The notes under the pieces are model-generated. The model was not told the origin of the DNA. It saw only the letters and a list, made by a program, of their open reading frames with translations, and did not search any database. From Paraglaciecola sp. (lineage in GTDB: Bacteria; Pseudomonadota; Gammaproteobacteria; Enterobacterales; Alteromonadaceae): 54,360 nucleotides of DNA. The position numbers were made by a program, and so were the translations under genes. Numbering within the stretch: the stretch's first letter is position 1; each line of letters begins with the position of its first letter. The stretch lies in assembly GCA_009993955.1 (NCBI GenBank), contig JAACSL010000026.1, positions 1-54,360 on the forward strand. The letters run 5' to 3'. Shown here piece after piece: positions 35,254-45,002 of the stretch.

Positions 35254-36405
35254 ATGGCCTGGAATGAGCCTGGCGGTAACAATAACGATCCTTGGAAAAA
35301 CAAGGGCGGTAAAGATCAAGGTCCCCCCGATTTGGACGAAGTGTTTAGGAATTTAATGAAAAAGTTCGGCAAGTTCGGTGGCGGTAAAGGTGGTAGCGGT
35401 AATGGCGGAACGAGCAAAGGCTTTGGCAGCATAGGTTTCAGCCTAATCTTACTCGTCATTGTTGTTGTTTGGGCCTTCAGCGGTATTTACACTATCCGTG
35501 AAGCCGAAAGAGGTGTCGTACTGCGCTTTGGTCAATTCCGTCATTTTGTTGAGCCAGGTTTAAGCTGGGCACCCAAGTTTATTGATAAAGTCACTCCGGT
35601 TGATGTGCAAACGGTGCGTTCTTTGGCTTCGTCAGGCTCTATGTTAACCCAAGATGAAAACGTGGTGCGGGTTGAGATGGAAGTGCAATACCGGATCATC
35701 GAACCCTACAAATACAGCTTCGCGGTAACCATTCCAGAAGAAAGCCTGAGTCAGTCCTTTGACAGTGCCATTCGTTACGTTGTTGGTCATTCAAAAATGG
35801 ACGACATATTAACCAGTGGCCGTGAAGTCGCCAGACAAAGCGTACGTGATGAGTTACAAGCGATAATTGAACAATACGATATGGGTATATCAATTGTTGA
35901 TTTGAACTTTAAAGATGCGCGTCCACCTGAAGAAGTAAAAGCAGCGTTTGACGATGCAATAGCGGCGCAAGAAGACGAACAACGGTTTATTAATGAAGCA
36001 GAAGCCTATGCACGTGAGATCGAACCGCGAGCGCGGGGGCAGGTTAATCGTATGGCGCAAGAAGCACAAGCCTACAAAGAGCGCGTGACGCTAGAAGCAC
36101 AAGGTGAGATTGCTCGTTTTGAAGAGCTATTACCACAATATAAAGCGGCGCCAGATGTCACACGCAGCCGGATTTATCTAGAGTCGATGGAAGAAGTGTA
36201 TTTGAATACCAGCAAGATTTTGGTGGATAGCACGGGCACGGGTAGTATGATGTATTTGCCATTAGACAAAATCATAGAAGGACGCTCTGGCCCCACCATC
36301 CCTGCCAATATCCGCAGTACTTTAGAAGGTTTGCGTAATCAAGATAACGACAAAGCAGACGTGAGTACTGACAACAGAAATGATTCACGCAGAGGGAGAA
36401 ACTAA
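35254..36405 (+). CDS. hflK: FtsH protease modulator HflK
   Basis: HflK (383 aa) is a membrane-anchored SPFH-domain protein that forms a cage with HflC around FtsH. The N-terminal Gly/Lys-rich cytoplasmic part starts at AWNEPGG. One membrane helix follows (IGFSLILLVIVVVWAFSGIYTI), then the SPFH/band-7 domain from EAERGVVLRFGQF and a coiled coil (QEDEQRFINEAEAYAREIEP). I chose ATG 35254, with TTGGAG upstream, over the in-frame TTG at 35242. Confidence 0.96.
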   Translation: MAWNEPGGNNNDPWKNKGGKDQGPPDLDEVFRNLMKKFGKFGGGKGGSGNGGTSKGFGSIGFSLILLVIVVVWAFSGIYTIREAERGVVLRFGQFRHFVEPGLSWAPKFIDKVTPVDVQTVRSLASSGSMLTQDENVVRVEMEVQYRIIEPYKYSFAVTIPEESLSQSFDSAIRYVVGHSKMDDILTSGREVARQSVRDELQAIIEQYDMGISIVDLNFKDARPPEEVKAAFDDAIAAQEDEQRFINEAEAYAREIEPRARGQVNRMAQEAQAYKERVTLEAQGEIARFEELLPQYKAAPDVTRSRIYLESMEEVYLNTSKILVDSTGTGSMMYLPLDKIIEGRSGPTIPANIRSTLEGLRNQDNDKADVSTDNRNDSRRGRN

Positions 36406-36408
36406 GCC

Positions 36409-37287
36409 ATGAAAAACGTAATAGCGTTTATAGTTATTTTGCTTGGTTTTGCAGCTTATAGCTCACTGTTTGTGGTGAGTGAAGGACAAAAAGCCATTGT
36501 CATCAAGTTTGGTAAAGTGCAGCGTGATGCAGATAATACGACGGTGGTATTTGAGCCAGGTTTACACTTTAAATTACCTTTGGTTGACCGCGTGGTGTCG
36601 TTAGACGCACGGATTCAAACTTTAGATGAAGTGCCGGATCGTTTTGTGACGGCTGAGAAAAAAGATTTGATCGTCGATTTGTACGTGAAATGGAAGATCA
36701 AAGATTTCGCTAAATACTATTTGGCTACTGGCGGCATCAAAGACAGTGCGGAAATATTGCTACAACAAAAGGTTAACAACGGTTTACGGTCTGAATTTGG
36801 TACCCGCACTATTTCACAGATTGTCTCTGGTGAGCGTTCTGAACTGATGGACGAAGCCATGGCGCAAGCGTCGAACAGCTCTGACGAGCTGGGAATTGAG
36901 ATTGTTGATGTGCGGGTCAAGCAAATTAACCTGCCAGTTGAAGTACGTAACTTCATTTTCCAACGTATGCGCACCGAGCGTGATGCTGTAGCCCGTGAAC
37001 ACCGTTCAGAGGGTAAGGAAAAAGCGGAGTTCATCAAAGCAGACATGGACGCCAAAGTCACGGTCATGCTAGCCGATGCTGAACGTAATGCGCGTAAATT
37101 GAAAGGTGAAGGTGATGCCCAAGCTGCGAAAATTTACGCAGAAACCTACACCAAGGATCCGGAGTTTTATAGTTTCTTGCGTAGTATGGATGCCTACAAG
37201 GCCAGCTTTAATAGCAAAAGCGATGTATTAGTGGTCGAGCCCGATAGTGACTTCTTCCGCTACATGAAAGGTCAAAAAGGTAAATAA
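36409..37287 (+). CDS. hflC: FtsH protease modulator HflC
   Basis: HflC (292 aa) is the partner of HflK. An N-terminal membrane helix (VIAFIVILLGFAAYSSLFVV) is followed by the SPFH domain (VSEGQKAIVIKFGKVQRD) and a helical region rich in Ala/Glu (RSEGKEKAEFIKADMD). It begins 3 bp after hflK. It is the last gene of the block, before the terminator at 37321. Confidence 0.97.
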   Translation: MKNVIAFIVILLGFAAYSSLFVVSEGQKAIVIKFGKVQRDADNTTVVFEPGLHFKLPLVDRVVSLDARIQTLDEVPDRFVTAEKKDLIVDLYVKWKIKDFAKYYLATGGIKDSAEILLQQKVNNGLRSEFGTRTISQIVSGERSELMDEAMAQASNSSDELGIEIVDVRVKQINLPVEVRNFIFQRMRTERDAVAREHRSEGKEKAEFIKADMDAKVTVMLADAERNARKLKGEGDAQAAKIYAETYTKDPEFYSFLRSMDAYKASFNSKSDVLVVEPDSDFFRYMKGQKGK

Positions 37288-37320
37288 GCCCAAAAACCAT
37301 TGATAGTAGTTTGAAACGAC

Positions 37321-37357
37321 AAAAGCTGTTGAGTGATGCACTCAGCGGCTTTTTTAT
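37321..37357 (+). terminator. Rho-independent terminator after hflC
   Basis: AAAAGCTGTTGAGTG, ATG, CACTCAGCGGCTTTT form a long stem with two mismatched pairs, followed by TTT. It ends the nnr-hflC transcription unit. Confidence 0.85.
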
Positions 37358-37865
37358 TTGGCCTCACATCAGCCAAAGACACAGCGCATGACGTAAGGTT
37401 GAATATGGATGTAAGTAGTTGAATTATATAGCTTGACCCAGTGCATTTTATTTTCTCTACTAGCCGTTACCGCTGAATATTCAGCAAGTGATTACTAATT
37501 AATGTTAAATTGCGTGGTATTACCTTCATCGACGTTAACAAGACTATGTTTGCTTACGATTTAAGATGGCATCAACCTTAGCAGTGTTGAGGACAAGATT
37601 TTTCAATTTTATGGCTTGTCTGACATGATCAACTATTCAGCGAAAAATTCATTATTTTTGAGCTCACCTCACAAAGCAGGGCGTATAGTCGCCATGATGT
37701 GAATACGGCTGGAAGATACATCACGGATTCGTTTTGGCTGGGATGAGGTTGAGGCATAAACTGAGCGAGAGACCGTGTTTTATGTTGAAATAAAGATTAC
37801 GTTTACCATGCCGAATTTTTATATTTATAGGTGTGTTATGTTGAGAGGAGATTTAGTTAACCAGC
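37358..37865 (+). promoter_or_regulatory. Control region of the polysaccharide locus
   Basis: About 500 bp without a gene. It contains a perfect 14-bp palindrome GCTGAATATTCAGC (37472-37485), a possible operator. No JUMPstart/ops element was seen. The promoter must lie here since the upstream unit ends with a terminator. GAGAGGAG at about 37843-37850 is rather far (15 bp) from the first ATG. Confidence 0.45.
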
Positions 37866-39029
37866 ATGCCAGTTAATACACTTTTATTATTGTCATTTCA
37901 GGTGAGTACTTTTCTTGTTCCCTGGTTATTGGTTATCTGGCTAACCTACAATGCCAATGCTGATTCTGTGGGACAATTCAGTTACATTCTTGCCTTGATA
38001 TCGCCATTGTGCATGCTGCTCGCTAGCCCCTCTCGCAATTTCATTTTGTCTTCACAAACCTTGGATCTTCAACGTGCATTGGATGTCAGAAAAGTACTGG
38101 GAGGATTAGGTTTAATTTTGGCCGCTGTCATTGGCTTCGTTTTACAGCAAATGACATGGGTTCTTGCTATTTATTTTGTCAAAATTACAGAAATGTTGTA
38201 CGACTTAGGGATTGCACAACATTTAAAACTTGCGTCCCATTTAGCGTTAATAAAACTTAATGCGCTCAAGTGGTTAAGTATTTTTACTGTGGTAATTTGT
38301 TCTTTTGTCGTAAAAGACATCACTGTGTTGATGTTGTTACTTGGTGGGTGTTTTGTATTAACGTCGCTTGGATTATCTTTTTTCCAAAAGATTAATATGC
38401 ATGGTCTGCTAGCTGCATTGCGCGACGTTTTACCTTTGTCCCTCAGCGCTCTGGTTTTCTCTTTGTATTTCAACATTCCACGTTATGTTTTGGGTAATGC
38501 GGGTGAAACAGAACTGCTAGCCGTGTTTACCATCAGTAGTTTTTTGCTGATGGGAGCACTGGTCTTCATTAATACTTTGATGCAGGCCAATCTGCATAAA
38601 ATGGCTGTTGTTATAAAAAATGACAATTCACCGCAATTGTTCAAAATCGGCTATCGCAGTTTTTTTTGGTTACTTGTAACCTATGTGGCATTGCAAATTT
38701 GTCAAATGGAGTGGTTTTCCGTCGTTTTTTGGCAAGCGCATAATCAACTCAACGCTAACAATCCGCTGTTAAATGGTGTCTACCAACAAGTCTTAATGTT
38801 GAGTTTAGGGCCGATGTTATTTTCTTTTGCTAACTATTTTTTAATGGCGACTTCGAAGCATAAACTGTTGCTAAGCATAACTATGATTAACGCCATGATT
38901 ACCCTGGTGATTGCTAATGCCATTTTTATCAATTCGGGCATGCTTGGTTTATTGTGGGTTATTAATATTAGCGGACTGGGTCAATTTCTAGCGGTGTTAT
39001 TTTTCTTGAAAAAAGCGATGGCCAAATAA
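37866..39029 (+). CDS. Wzx-like polysaccharide flippase
   Basis: This 387-residue integral membrane protein probably moves lipid-linked oligosaccharide across the inner membrane. It has about 10-12 hydrophobic helices, beginning LLLLSFQVSTFLVPWLLVIW and ending with ISGLGQFLAVLFFL. The layout and low charge fit the MOP/Wzx fold, though no sharp motif exists for this family. It is the first gene of a tightly packed locus, with its TAA overlapping the next ATG (TAATG). Confidence 0.75.
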   Translation: MPVNTLLLLSFQVSTFLVPWLLVIWLTYNANADSVGQFSYILALISPLCMLLASPSRNFILSSQTLDLQRALDVRKVLGGLGLILAAVIGFVLQQMTWVLAIYFVKITEMLYDLGIAQHLKLASHLALIKLNALKWLSIFTVVICSFVVKDITVLMLLLGGCFVLTSLGLSFFQKINMHGLLAALRDVLPLSLSALVFSLYFNIPRYVLGNAGETELLAVFTISSFLLMGALVFINTLMQANLHKMAVVIKNDNSPQLFKIGYRSFFWLLVTYVALQICQMEWFSVVFWQAHNQLNANNPLLNGVYQQVLMLSLGPMLFSFANYFLMATSKHKLLLSITMINAMITLVIANAIFINSGMLGLLWVINISGLGQFLAVLFFLKKAMAK

Positions 39030-40237
39030 TGGAGCATCTATTTTTCTATCTATCGATTGGACTGTTGATTAGTCGACTTATTTGGGAAGTGTCTAGAACA
39101 GGTGGAAAATTAAGTCCACTCGCCATTTACCTTTTCTGTTATTTCTATTTTTGCTTTGGTCCGTACATGGCCAATATGCTTGATATCACCATTTATAGTG
39201 GGATCAAAACGGCATATCTCTATCAATCATCCTTTGCATTTTTCTTGGCAATTGCAACGTTAAGTCTTTTTCCATCAAACCTGATTGGTCGTATCGAGTT
39301 AGGCTTTACTGTGGTTATTAAAGACCCCGTATTTCTTCGACAGATTGCGTTGTTTTTTATGTCTGTGCCTGTTTTGTTGTTGTTTTTATTCGCGTTTTCA
39401 AGAATTGGAATATCCGGACTGGATAAAGTTCAGCGGATCCAATCTGTGGGGATTGGACACTATGTCATTCTGACGCTTTGGCCACTTTTCCTTTTTTGTT
39501 TCCTCACGGTTATGCCCAAAGTCAGTATGGAAACTAGAATGTTGACCAAGTTTGGCGCGGTCGTTCTTCTCTACTTTACTTATTGTTATTACATGGGCGA
39601 GCGCGATTTTGCTTTGCTTTTTGTGCCCCTGTACTTCTGGTTTTACAAAGATAAAGCCATCGCCCTTTGGAAAATGTTGTTAGGTGGGAGCCTTGGTGCT
39701 TTGGCTTTTACCTTGATGTCAGCTGGACGTAGCACTGAAATGGACAGCGGTGGACTGGAGTCTTTTTTGAATCAAGGCAGTAACCTCATGGTAACGTCTA
39801 ACATCATTTCTTGGCTTGATAATGGTATGTTGATTCAGTTGGGTGAGAGTTATTTTTCTGGGTTTATCAACATGCTCTCCCTCGGTGCAATTAAACTAAC
39901 AACACCGTTGTCGATATGGTTTAGTCGTCAATATTCTTCCGCCGCGAATGATGGTGCCTACGGATTTTCAATTGAGGGAGAAGCGCTATTAAATTTCGGT
40001 TTTGCAGGCATCCCTGTATTATTTGCATTCATTGCGGTTTTTCTGGCTTGGAATTATCAAGGTTTTTTAAAGAATAGACCTTTCGGTACGCTCATGACAT
40101 ATTTCACCTTGTTCTATTTTGTTTATGCCATCCGAGGTGAATCACTCATCCTTTTTAAGGCGTTTATTTATTGCGTAGTCATTTTTTTTGGTTCTCTCTT
40201 AATCTCGCAACGTGGGCGAATGTATTTTAGGGTTTAA
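39029..40237 (+). CDS. Wzy-like polysaccharide polymerase
   Basis: This 402-residue membrane protein has about 10 helices and a larger loop near residues 235-310, with SYFSGFINMLSLGAIKLTTP. This is the usual shape of O-antigen/EPS polymerases, which join repeat units in the periplasm. Sequence conservation in the family is low, so the call rests on topology and position after the flippase. Confidence 0.7.
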   Translation: MEHLFFYLSIGLLISRLIWEVSRTGGKLSPLAIYLFCYFYFCFGPYMANMLDITIYSGIKTAYLYQSSFAFFLAIATLSLFPSNLIGRIELGFTVVIKDPVFLRQIALFFMSVPVLLLFLFAFSRIGISGLDKVQRIQSVGIGHYVILTLWPLFLFCFLTVMPKVSMETRMLTKFGAVVLLYFTYCYYMGERDFALLFVPLYFWFYKDKAIALWKMLLGGSLGALAFTLMSAGRSTEMDSGGLESFLNQGSNLMVTSNIISWLDNGMLIQLGESYFSGFINMLSLGAIKLTTPLSIWFSRQYSSAANDGAYGFSIEGEALLNFGFAGIPVLFAFIAVFLAWNYQGFLKNRPFGTLMTYFTLFYFVYAIRGESLILFKAFIYCVVIFFGSLLISQRGRMYFRV

Positions 40238-40238
40238 T

Positions 40239-41408
40239 GTGCAAGTAGATGTAGTAATTGAGCAGCGTTTCTATCGTTGTGCCGAGCAAAAATATTGGAC
40301 GGATAATGCCTTCCCCTATGATTTTTGGAACCGCTATTTGACTGTCTTTTCAAGTGTCAATATTGTCGCCAGAGTGAGTGTGGTTGCCGAGGCAAATGCC
40401 AACTGGAAGCGGGTAGATGGTCCTGGCGTGAGTTTTATCAGTCTGCCGAGTTATATCGGCCCTTATCAGTTTCTGCGCAACTTACCCAATTTGGTGAAAG
40501 TGTTATACGGGCGTAAGCTCCAGCCGAGACACATCATTTATCGCATACCGGGTATTCTCGCGGCATTTTATGATGTGATAGCCCGAAGCCGTGGTCAGCA
40601 CTATGCTGCAGAGGTAGTGGGTGATCCGGCAGATGTGTTCGCCAAAGGCGCCAACACAAGTGTATTTCGGGCGTTTTTCAGTTGGTTATTTTCAGCTTTG
40701 CTGCGTAAACAGTGTCGAGGTGCTACCGCGATTTCCTATGTAACTGAAACAAGTTTGCAAAAGCGATATCCACCCAACCCTAATGCATTTCAAACGCATT
40801 ATTCATCTATTCAGCTCAATGCCGACGACTACCTGCTGCGCAACCAATATCGAATGACCCAGCCCGTGAAATTGCTTTGCATTGGCAATTTGAGCCAGCC
40901 ATACAAGGGCTGTGACTTTATGTTGCACACCTTGGCACGTTTAAACACCCAAGGCGCTCAGTTTCAATTGCGCTGGGTCGGTGGTGGTCATTTACAACCT
41001 AGTATGCAAAAACTTGCCAATCAACTGGGTCTAGAACAGGTAGTAAGCTTTGTTGGTAATCTTGCTGAGCGTGCAGACATTAACCATGAGCTTGATCAGG
41101 CAGATGTATTTGTCTTGAGTTCGCGGCAAGAGGGGCTGCCAAGAGTGCTAATTGAAGCGATGGCCCGTTCTCTGGTGTGTGTCGCAACCAATGTCGGTGG
41201 CGTGTGTGAATTATTGCCCAGTGAGTTTATTGTTGAACGAGATGATGAAGGGCAACTGAGCGCCTTTTTAAGTCAGGTGAGTCAGCTTGACGCGTCTGAA
41301 CTATTGCGAATTGGCCAAGCCAATAACCTTAAAGCCCACAATTATGAAAACTCAGCCCTAGCACTGCGGCGTATTAGCATGTATCAACATTTATTGGATG
41401 CAAAATAA
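40239..41408 (+). CDS. GT4-family glycosyltransferase
   Basis: This 389-residue cytoplasmic glycosyltransferase of GT-B fold has a C-terminal Rossmann half: KLLCIGNLSQPYKGCDFML, VSFVGNLAERADINHELDQADVFVLSSRQEGLPRVLIEAMARSLVCVATNVGGVCELL, the GT4 'E-x7-E' region. I place the start at GTG 40239, immediately after the polymerase stop; GTG 40212 in the same frame would overlap it. It likely adds one sugar of the repeat unit; donor and acceptor are unknown. Confidence 0.88.
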   Translation: MQVDVVIEQRFYRCAEQKYWTDNAFPYDFWNRYLTVFSSVNIVARVSVVAEANANWKRVDGPGVSFISLPSYIGPYQFLRNLPNLVKVLYGRKLQPRHIIYRIPGILAAFYDVIARSRGQHYAAEVVGDPADVFAKGANTSVFRAFFSWLFSALLRKQCRGATAISYVTETSLQKRYPPNPNAFQTHYSSIQLNADDYLLRNQYRMTQPVKLLCIGNLSQPYKGCDFMLHTLARLNTQGAQFQLRWVGGGHLQPSMQKLANQLGLEQVVSFVGNLAERADINHELDQADVFVLSSRQEGLPRVLIEAMARSLVCVATNVGGVCELLPSEFIVERDDEGQLSAFLSQVSQLDASELLRIGQANNLKAHNYENSALALRRISMYQHLLDAK

Positions 41409-42565
41409 TGCGGGTTTTGCATTTACTTAAAACTGCTGTGGGTGCCAGTTGGGCGCTGCGTCAAACCACTGAATTAGTGAAGTTGGGGGCAGAAGTGCAC
41501 TTGGCTTTGCCTGATGGCCCCATGGTGGCGAAATATCAACAAGCTGGGGTCATTGTGCATCTTTTCGACCCGGCTTTGAATCTGCCCAAACCGTGGCAAA
41601 ATATCAATAAAATTAAGGCATTACGTGCCTTAGTTGCGCAAATTCAACCCGATATTATTCACAGCCACTTTGTCGCCAGCACATTATTGATGCGTTTAGC
41701 CCTACGCGCCTCACCTATTCCGCGTATTTTCCATGTCCCGGGCCCTTTGCACTTGGAGCATTGGCTGTTTCGTCACATCGAAATAGGTTTAGCGACACAA
41801 CAAGATTATTGGTTAGCGTCTTGTTTATGGACTAAAGCGCGTTATTTACGTTCTGGTATAACAGAGCGGCGAGTTGGTTTGGCCTATTATGGTGTAAATG
41901 AGGAAGATTTTGTATTTCAGCGCGCACCAACTCTTGACCTAAAGCAGCAACTATCATTACCCTCAAACAGTTTTATTATTGGTATGGTGGCCTATTTTTA
42001 TGCGCCAAAACCCTACTTGGGTCAGACACGTGGATTGAAAGGTCACGAAGATCTCATCGATGCCATCGCCATTGTTAAACAGCAGTATCCACAAGTTCGC
42101 TGTATTTTTGTGGGCGGTCCTTGGGGCAATGCCCAAGCCTACTTTAGCAAAGTAAAGGAGTATGCCCAGCGGGTAGCCGGTGAACATTGCATATTTTTGG
42201 GCTTACGTCATGACGTGCCCCTGTTGTATCCGCAGTTTGATTTAGCTGTGCATCCATCGCATTCTGAGAATGTGGGGGGGGCGGTGGAATCCATGTATGC
42301 CCAAGTAGCGACCTTAACCAGTAACGTTGGGGGATTTCCAGACTTAGTCATAGATGGCGAGACGGGTTACATGGTTAATGCCAAGTCACCTCAACAATTA
42401 GCCGCCAAAATAATCCAAGCCATTAATCAGCCTGAAGAAAGACAAAAGTTGGTCACTCAAGCACGGCAAAAAGTCGCCCAAGTGATGAATGTGCAACACA
42501 ATGCCAAACAAGTCTTTGATTTTTATCAACATGTTCAAGAAATAGAAAAGGGTAAATATGCTTAA
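41408..42565 (+). CDS. GT4-family glycosyltransferase
   Basis: This 385-residue GT-B enzyme has an N-terminal LHLLKTAVGASWALRQTTELVKLGAEVHLALPDG and IIHSHFVASTLLMRLA. The C-terminal donor site shows CIFVGGPWG, IFLGLRHDVPLLYPQFDLAVHPSHSENVGGAVESMYAQVATLTSNVGGFPDLVIDGETGYMV. Its ATG overlaps the previous stop (TAATG) and its end overlaps the next gene by 8 bp. It is a second transferase of the repeat unit. Confidence 0.9.
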   Translation: MRVLHLLKTAVGASWALRQTTELVKLGAEVHLALPDGPMVAKYQQAGVIVHLFDPALNLPKPWQNINKIKALRALVAQIQPDIIHSHFVASTLLMRLALRASPIPRIFHVPGPLHLEHWLFRHIEIGLATQQDYWLASCLWTKARYLRSGITERRVGLAYYGVNEEDFVFQRAPTLDLKQQLSLPSNSFIIGMVAYFYAPKPYLGQTRGLKGHEDLIDAIAIVKQQYPQVRCIFVGGPWGNAQAYFSKVKEYAQRVAGEHCIFLGLRHDVPLLYPQFDLAVHPSHSENVGGAVESMYAQVATLTSNVGGFPDLVIDGETGYMVNAKSPQQLAAKIIQAINQPEERQKLVTQARQKVAQVMNVQHNAKQVFDFYQHVQEIEKGKYA

Positions 42566-43175
42566 ACGTGTGCTTGATATCAGTATTTCAGCTTTTGTAT
42601 TGTTGGTGTTTTTACCGATATTGTTACTGCTGACTGTGCTGATCCGCATCAAACTGGGTTCTCCCATTTTGTTCAGACAAGTGCGTCCGGGTAAAAACGC
42701 GGTACCCTTCAACATGCTTAAGTTTCGCTCCATGAGCAGTGCCACAGATGCTCAAGGTCAATTACTGCCAGACGCTGAACGCTTAGGTGCTTTTGGTCAG
42801 TTTTTACGCTCGACGAGTTTAGATGAATTACCCGGATTACTTAATGTATTAAAAGGAGACATGAGTTTAGTTGGTCCGCGCCCTTTATTGATGGACTACT
42901 TACCCTTATACAATTCACGCCAACGTCGTCGCCATGAGGTTAAACCTGGGATCACCGGTTGGGCGCAGGTGAATGGGCGTAATGCCATCAGTTGGGATCA
43001 AAAGTTTGAGTATGATGTCTGGTATGTCGACAATCAAAGTGTGTTTCTCGATGTCAAAATACTGGTCATGACGGCGTTCAAAGTGATTAAACGCAGTGAT
43101 ATCAACCAGAGTGGTGAAGCGACAATGGGCAAATTTACCGGCAGTGCAACAACGAGTAGACACAGTGATAACTAA
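42558..43175 (+). CDS. PglC-like initiating phosphosugar transferase
   Basis: This 205-residue monotopic enzyme transfers a sugar-1-phosphate from a UDP-sugar to undecaprenyl phosphate, starting the chain. One N-terminal membrane segment (ISAFVLLVFLPILLLLTVLI) is followed by MLKFRSM, STSLDELPGLLNVLKGDMSLVGPRPLL, GITGWAQVNGRNAISW and KFEYDVWYVDN. The small size and WDQKFEYDVWYVDN match PglC more than the large WcaJ/WbaP forms. Neighbours encode the remaining bacillosamine-type steps. Confidence 0.92.
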   Translation: MLKRVLDISISAFVLLVFLPILLLLTVLIRIKLGSPILFRQVRPGKNAVPFNMLKFRSMSSATDAQGQLLPDAERLGAFGQFLRSTSLDELPGLLNVLKGDMSLVGPRPLLMDYLPLYNSRQRRRHEVKPGITGWAQVNGRNAISWDQKFEYDVWYVDNQSVFLDVKILVMTAFKVIKRSDINQSGEATMGKFTGSATTSRHSDN

Positions 43176-43800
43176 ATTACTTATCATAGGTGCAGGAGGG
43201 CACGGTAAGGTATCGGCCGATTGTGCAGATGTGATGGGCTGTTTTAGCCAAATTTCATTTATGGACGGTACGTTTCCACAACAGACATCAGTGAGTATTT
43301 GGCCCATTGTGGCCGACGGTCGCGATGTTTCAGATTTTATTGCCCCAGACACCCGATTTTTTGTGGCTATCGGGCATAATTCAACCAGGCAGCGTATCAT
43401 GCAACAGATGGCGTCTATTGGTGCTACGTTTGCAACCTTGGTGCATCCCACTGCGGTGGTGAGTCAACGGGCGACGGTCGGTGCAGGCACCTTAGTTTGT
43501 GCCAATGCAGTAGTAAATATTGCGAGTCAGATCGGCCAAGGGTGTATCATCAACACCGGTGCAAGTGTTGATCACGATTGCGTGCTCGGTGATTACGTGC
43601 ACATCGCGCCGGGATCGCGTCTCGCTGGCAGTATTCAGGTGGGAGCGGGAAGTTTTATCGGGATTGGTTCGGCGATTATTCCGGGTGTTAAGATAGGTAA
43701 AAATAGTATATTAGGTGCGGGAAGCACGTTATTGCGAGATTTAGGTGATGCCAGTGTTGCAGTAGGTAGCCCTGCTAAAGAAAAAATAAAACAACAATAA
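43165..43800 (+). CDS. PglD-like sugar acetyltransferase
   Basis: This 211-residue left-handed beta-helix acetyltransferase has an N-terminal Rossmann part (LLIIGAGGHGKVSADCADVMG) and C-terminal hexapeptide repeats (VGAGTLVCANAVVNI, GCIINTGASVDHDCVLGDYVHIAPGSRLAG). This matches PglD/NeuD, which acetylates the 4-amino group of UDP-4-amino-sugars. GTG 43165 starts directly at the homology and overlaps the previous gene by 11 bp; longer frames begin within that gene. Confidence 0.9.
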   Translation: MITKLLIIGAGGHGKVSADCADVMGCFSQISFMDGTFPQQTSVSIWPIVADGRDVSDFIAPDTRFFVAIGHNSTRQRIMQQMASIGATFATLVHPTAVVSQRATVGAGTLVCANAVVNIASQIGQGCIINTGASVDHDCVLGDYVHIAPGSRLAGSIQVGAGSFIGIGSAIIPGVKIGKNSILGAGSTLLRDLGDASVAVGSPAKEKIKQQ

Positions 43801-43826
43801 TAAATCGACTTTTGAGGTATATGTAA

Positions 43827-45002
43827 ATGTTAAACGGTCCTTTTTCTCCTTGGCCCAGTTTTGATGATGCGGAAAAACAAGCGGTGTTGGCGGTGTTGGA
43901 CTCCAATAAGGTTAACTATTGGACTGGTCAGCAAAGTCGCGAATTCGAATGTGCTTTTGCCGGTTATTTTGAATCAGATTATGCCGTCGCCGTGGCCAAT
44001 GGTACCGTTGCCCTCGACTTAGCTTGGCAAGCATTAGACCTGCCAAAAGGCAGTGAAGTCATTGTGACATCACGCACCTTCATTGCTTCTGTTTCCTCCA
44101 TTGTACTTGCTGGCCTTGTGCCGGTGTTTGCCGACGTCGATCGCGATACCCAGAATATTTCAGGCACCACAATCGCTCCCCATATCAATGCAAAAACCAA
44201 GGCTATTTTATGTGTGCATTTAGCCGGTTGGCCTTGCGAAATGGATGACATCCTTGCGCTGGCTAAGCAGCATGATCTTTTCGTAGTGGAAGATTGTGCG
44301 CAAAGCCATGGGGCAAAGTACAAAGGAAAATCTACCGGTAGCATCGGCGATATTGCGGCTTGGTCATTTTGCCAGGACAAGATCATGACAACGGCGGGTG
44401 AAGGCGGCATGGTCACCACTAATCGCAAGGATTTGTGGGAAAAAGTTTGGTCATTTAAAGATCATGGCAAGTCCTTTCATGCCGTTTATGAAAAACAACA
44501 TCCTCCGGGTTTTCGCTGGCTGCACGAGTCTTTTGGCACCAATTGGCGTATGTTAGAAGTACAAGCCGTGGTGGGCTTAGAGCAATTGAAAAAGATGCCC
44601 GAGTGGACCGCAACACGTACTGCCTATGCACAAAAAATACTTAATACCGCCAGACAGTGCAGTGCCTTGCGAGTACCCCATGTGCCAGATTACATCGAAC
44701 ACGCTTTTTACAAATGTTATGTGTTTGTTGAGCCACAAAAACTCAAAGCAGATTGGGATCGAGACCGTATTATTGCGGCCATTAATGCGCTTCAAGTGCC
44801 TTGTTTCTCGGGTTCATGTTCGGAAGTCTATCTAGAAAAAGCCTTTGATAATACGGATTTTCGTCCTAAAACGCCTTTGCTAAACGCCATTGAGTTAGGC
44901 CAAACAGCCTTAATGTTTTTAGTGCATCCAACACTCAGTCAAGCTGAAATTGACTTGACCTGTGCAAGCCTCACCAAGGTGATGGCTGAGGCAAGTTTGT
45001 AA
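43827..45002 (+). CDS. DegT/DnrJ/EryC1-family aminotransferase (PglE-like)
   Basis: This 391-residue PLP enzyme converts a 4-keto sugar nucleotide to the 4-amino form. Seen: ANGTVALDLAWQAL, HLAGWPCEMDDILALAKQHDLFVVEDCAQSHGAKYKGKSTGSIGDIAAWSFCQDKIMTTAGEGGMVTTN, with the PLP lysine in QDKIMTT. It starts 26 bp after the acetyltransferase. Order and content match the pglFED route. Confidence 0.92.
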   Translation: MLNGPFSPWPSFDDAEKQAVLAVLDSNKVNYWTGQQSREFECAFAGYFESDYAVAVANGTVALDLAWQALDLPKGSEVIVTSRTFIASVSSIVLAGLVPVFADVDRDTQNISGTTIAPHINAKTKAILCVHLAGWPCEMDDILALAKQHDLFVVEDCAQSHGAKYKGKSTGSIGDIAAWSFCQDKIMTTAGEGGMVTTNRKDLWEKVWSFKDHGKSFHAVYEKQHPPGFRWLHESFGTNWRMLEVQAVVGLEQLKKMPEWTATRTAYAQKILNTARQCSALRVPHVPDYIEHAFYKCYVFVEPQKLKADWDRDRIIAAINALQVPCFSGSCSEVYLEKAFDNTDFRPKTPLLNAIELGQTALMFLVHPTLSQAEIDLTCASLTKVMAEASL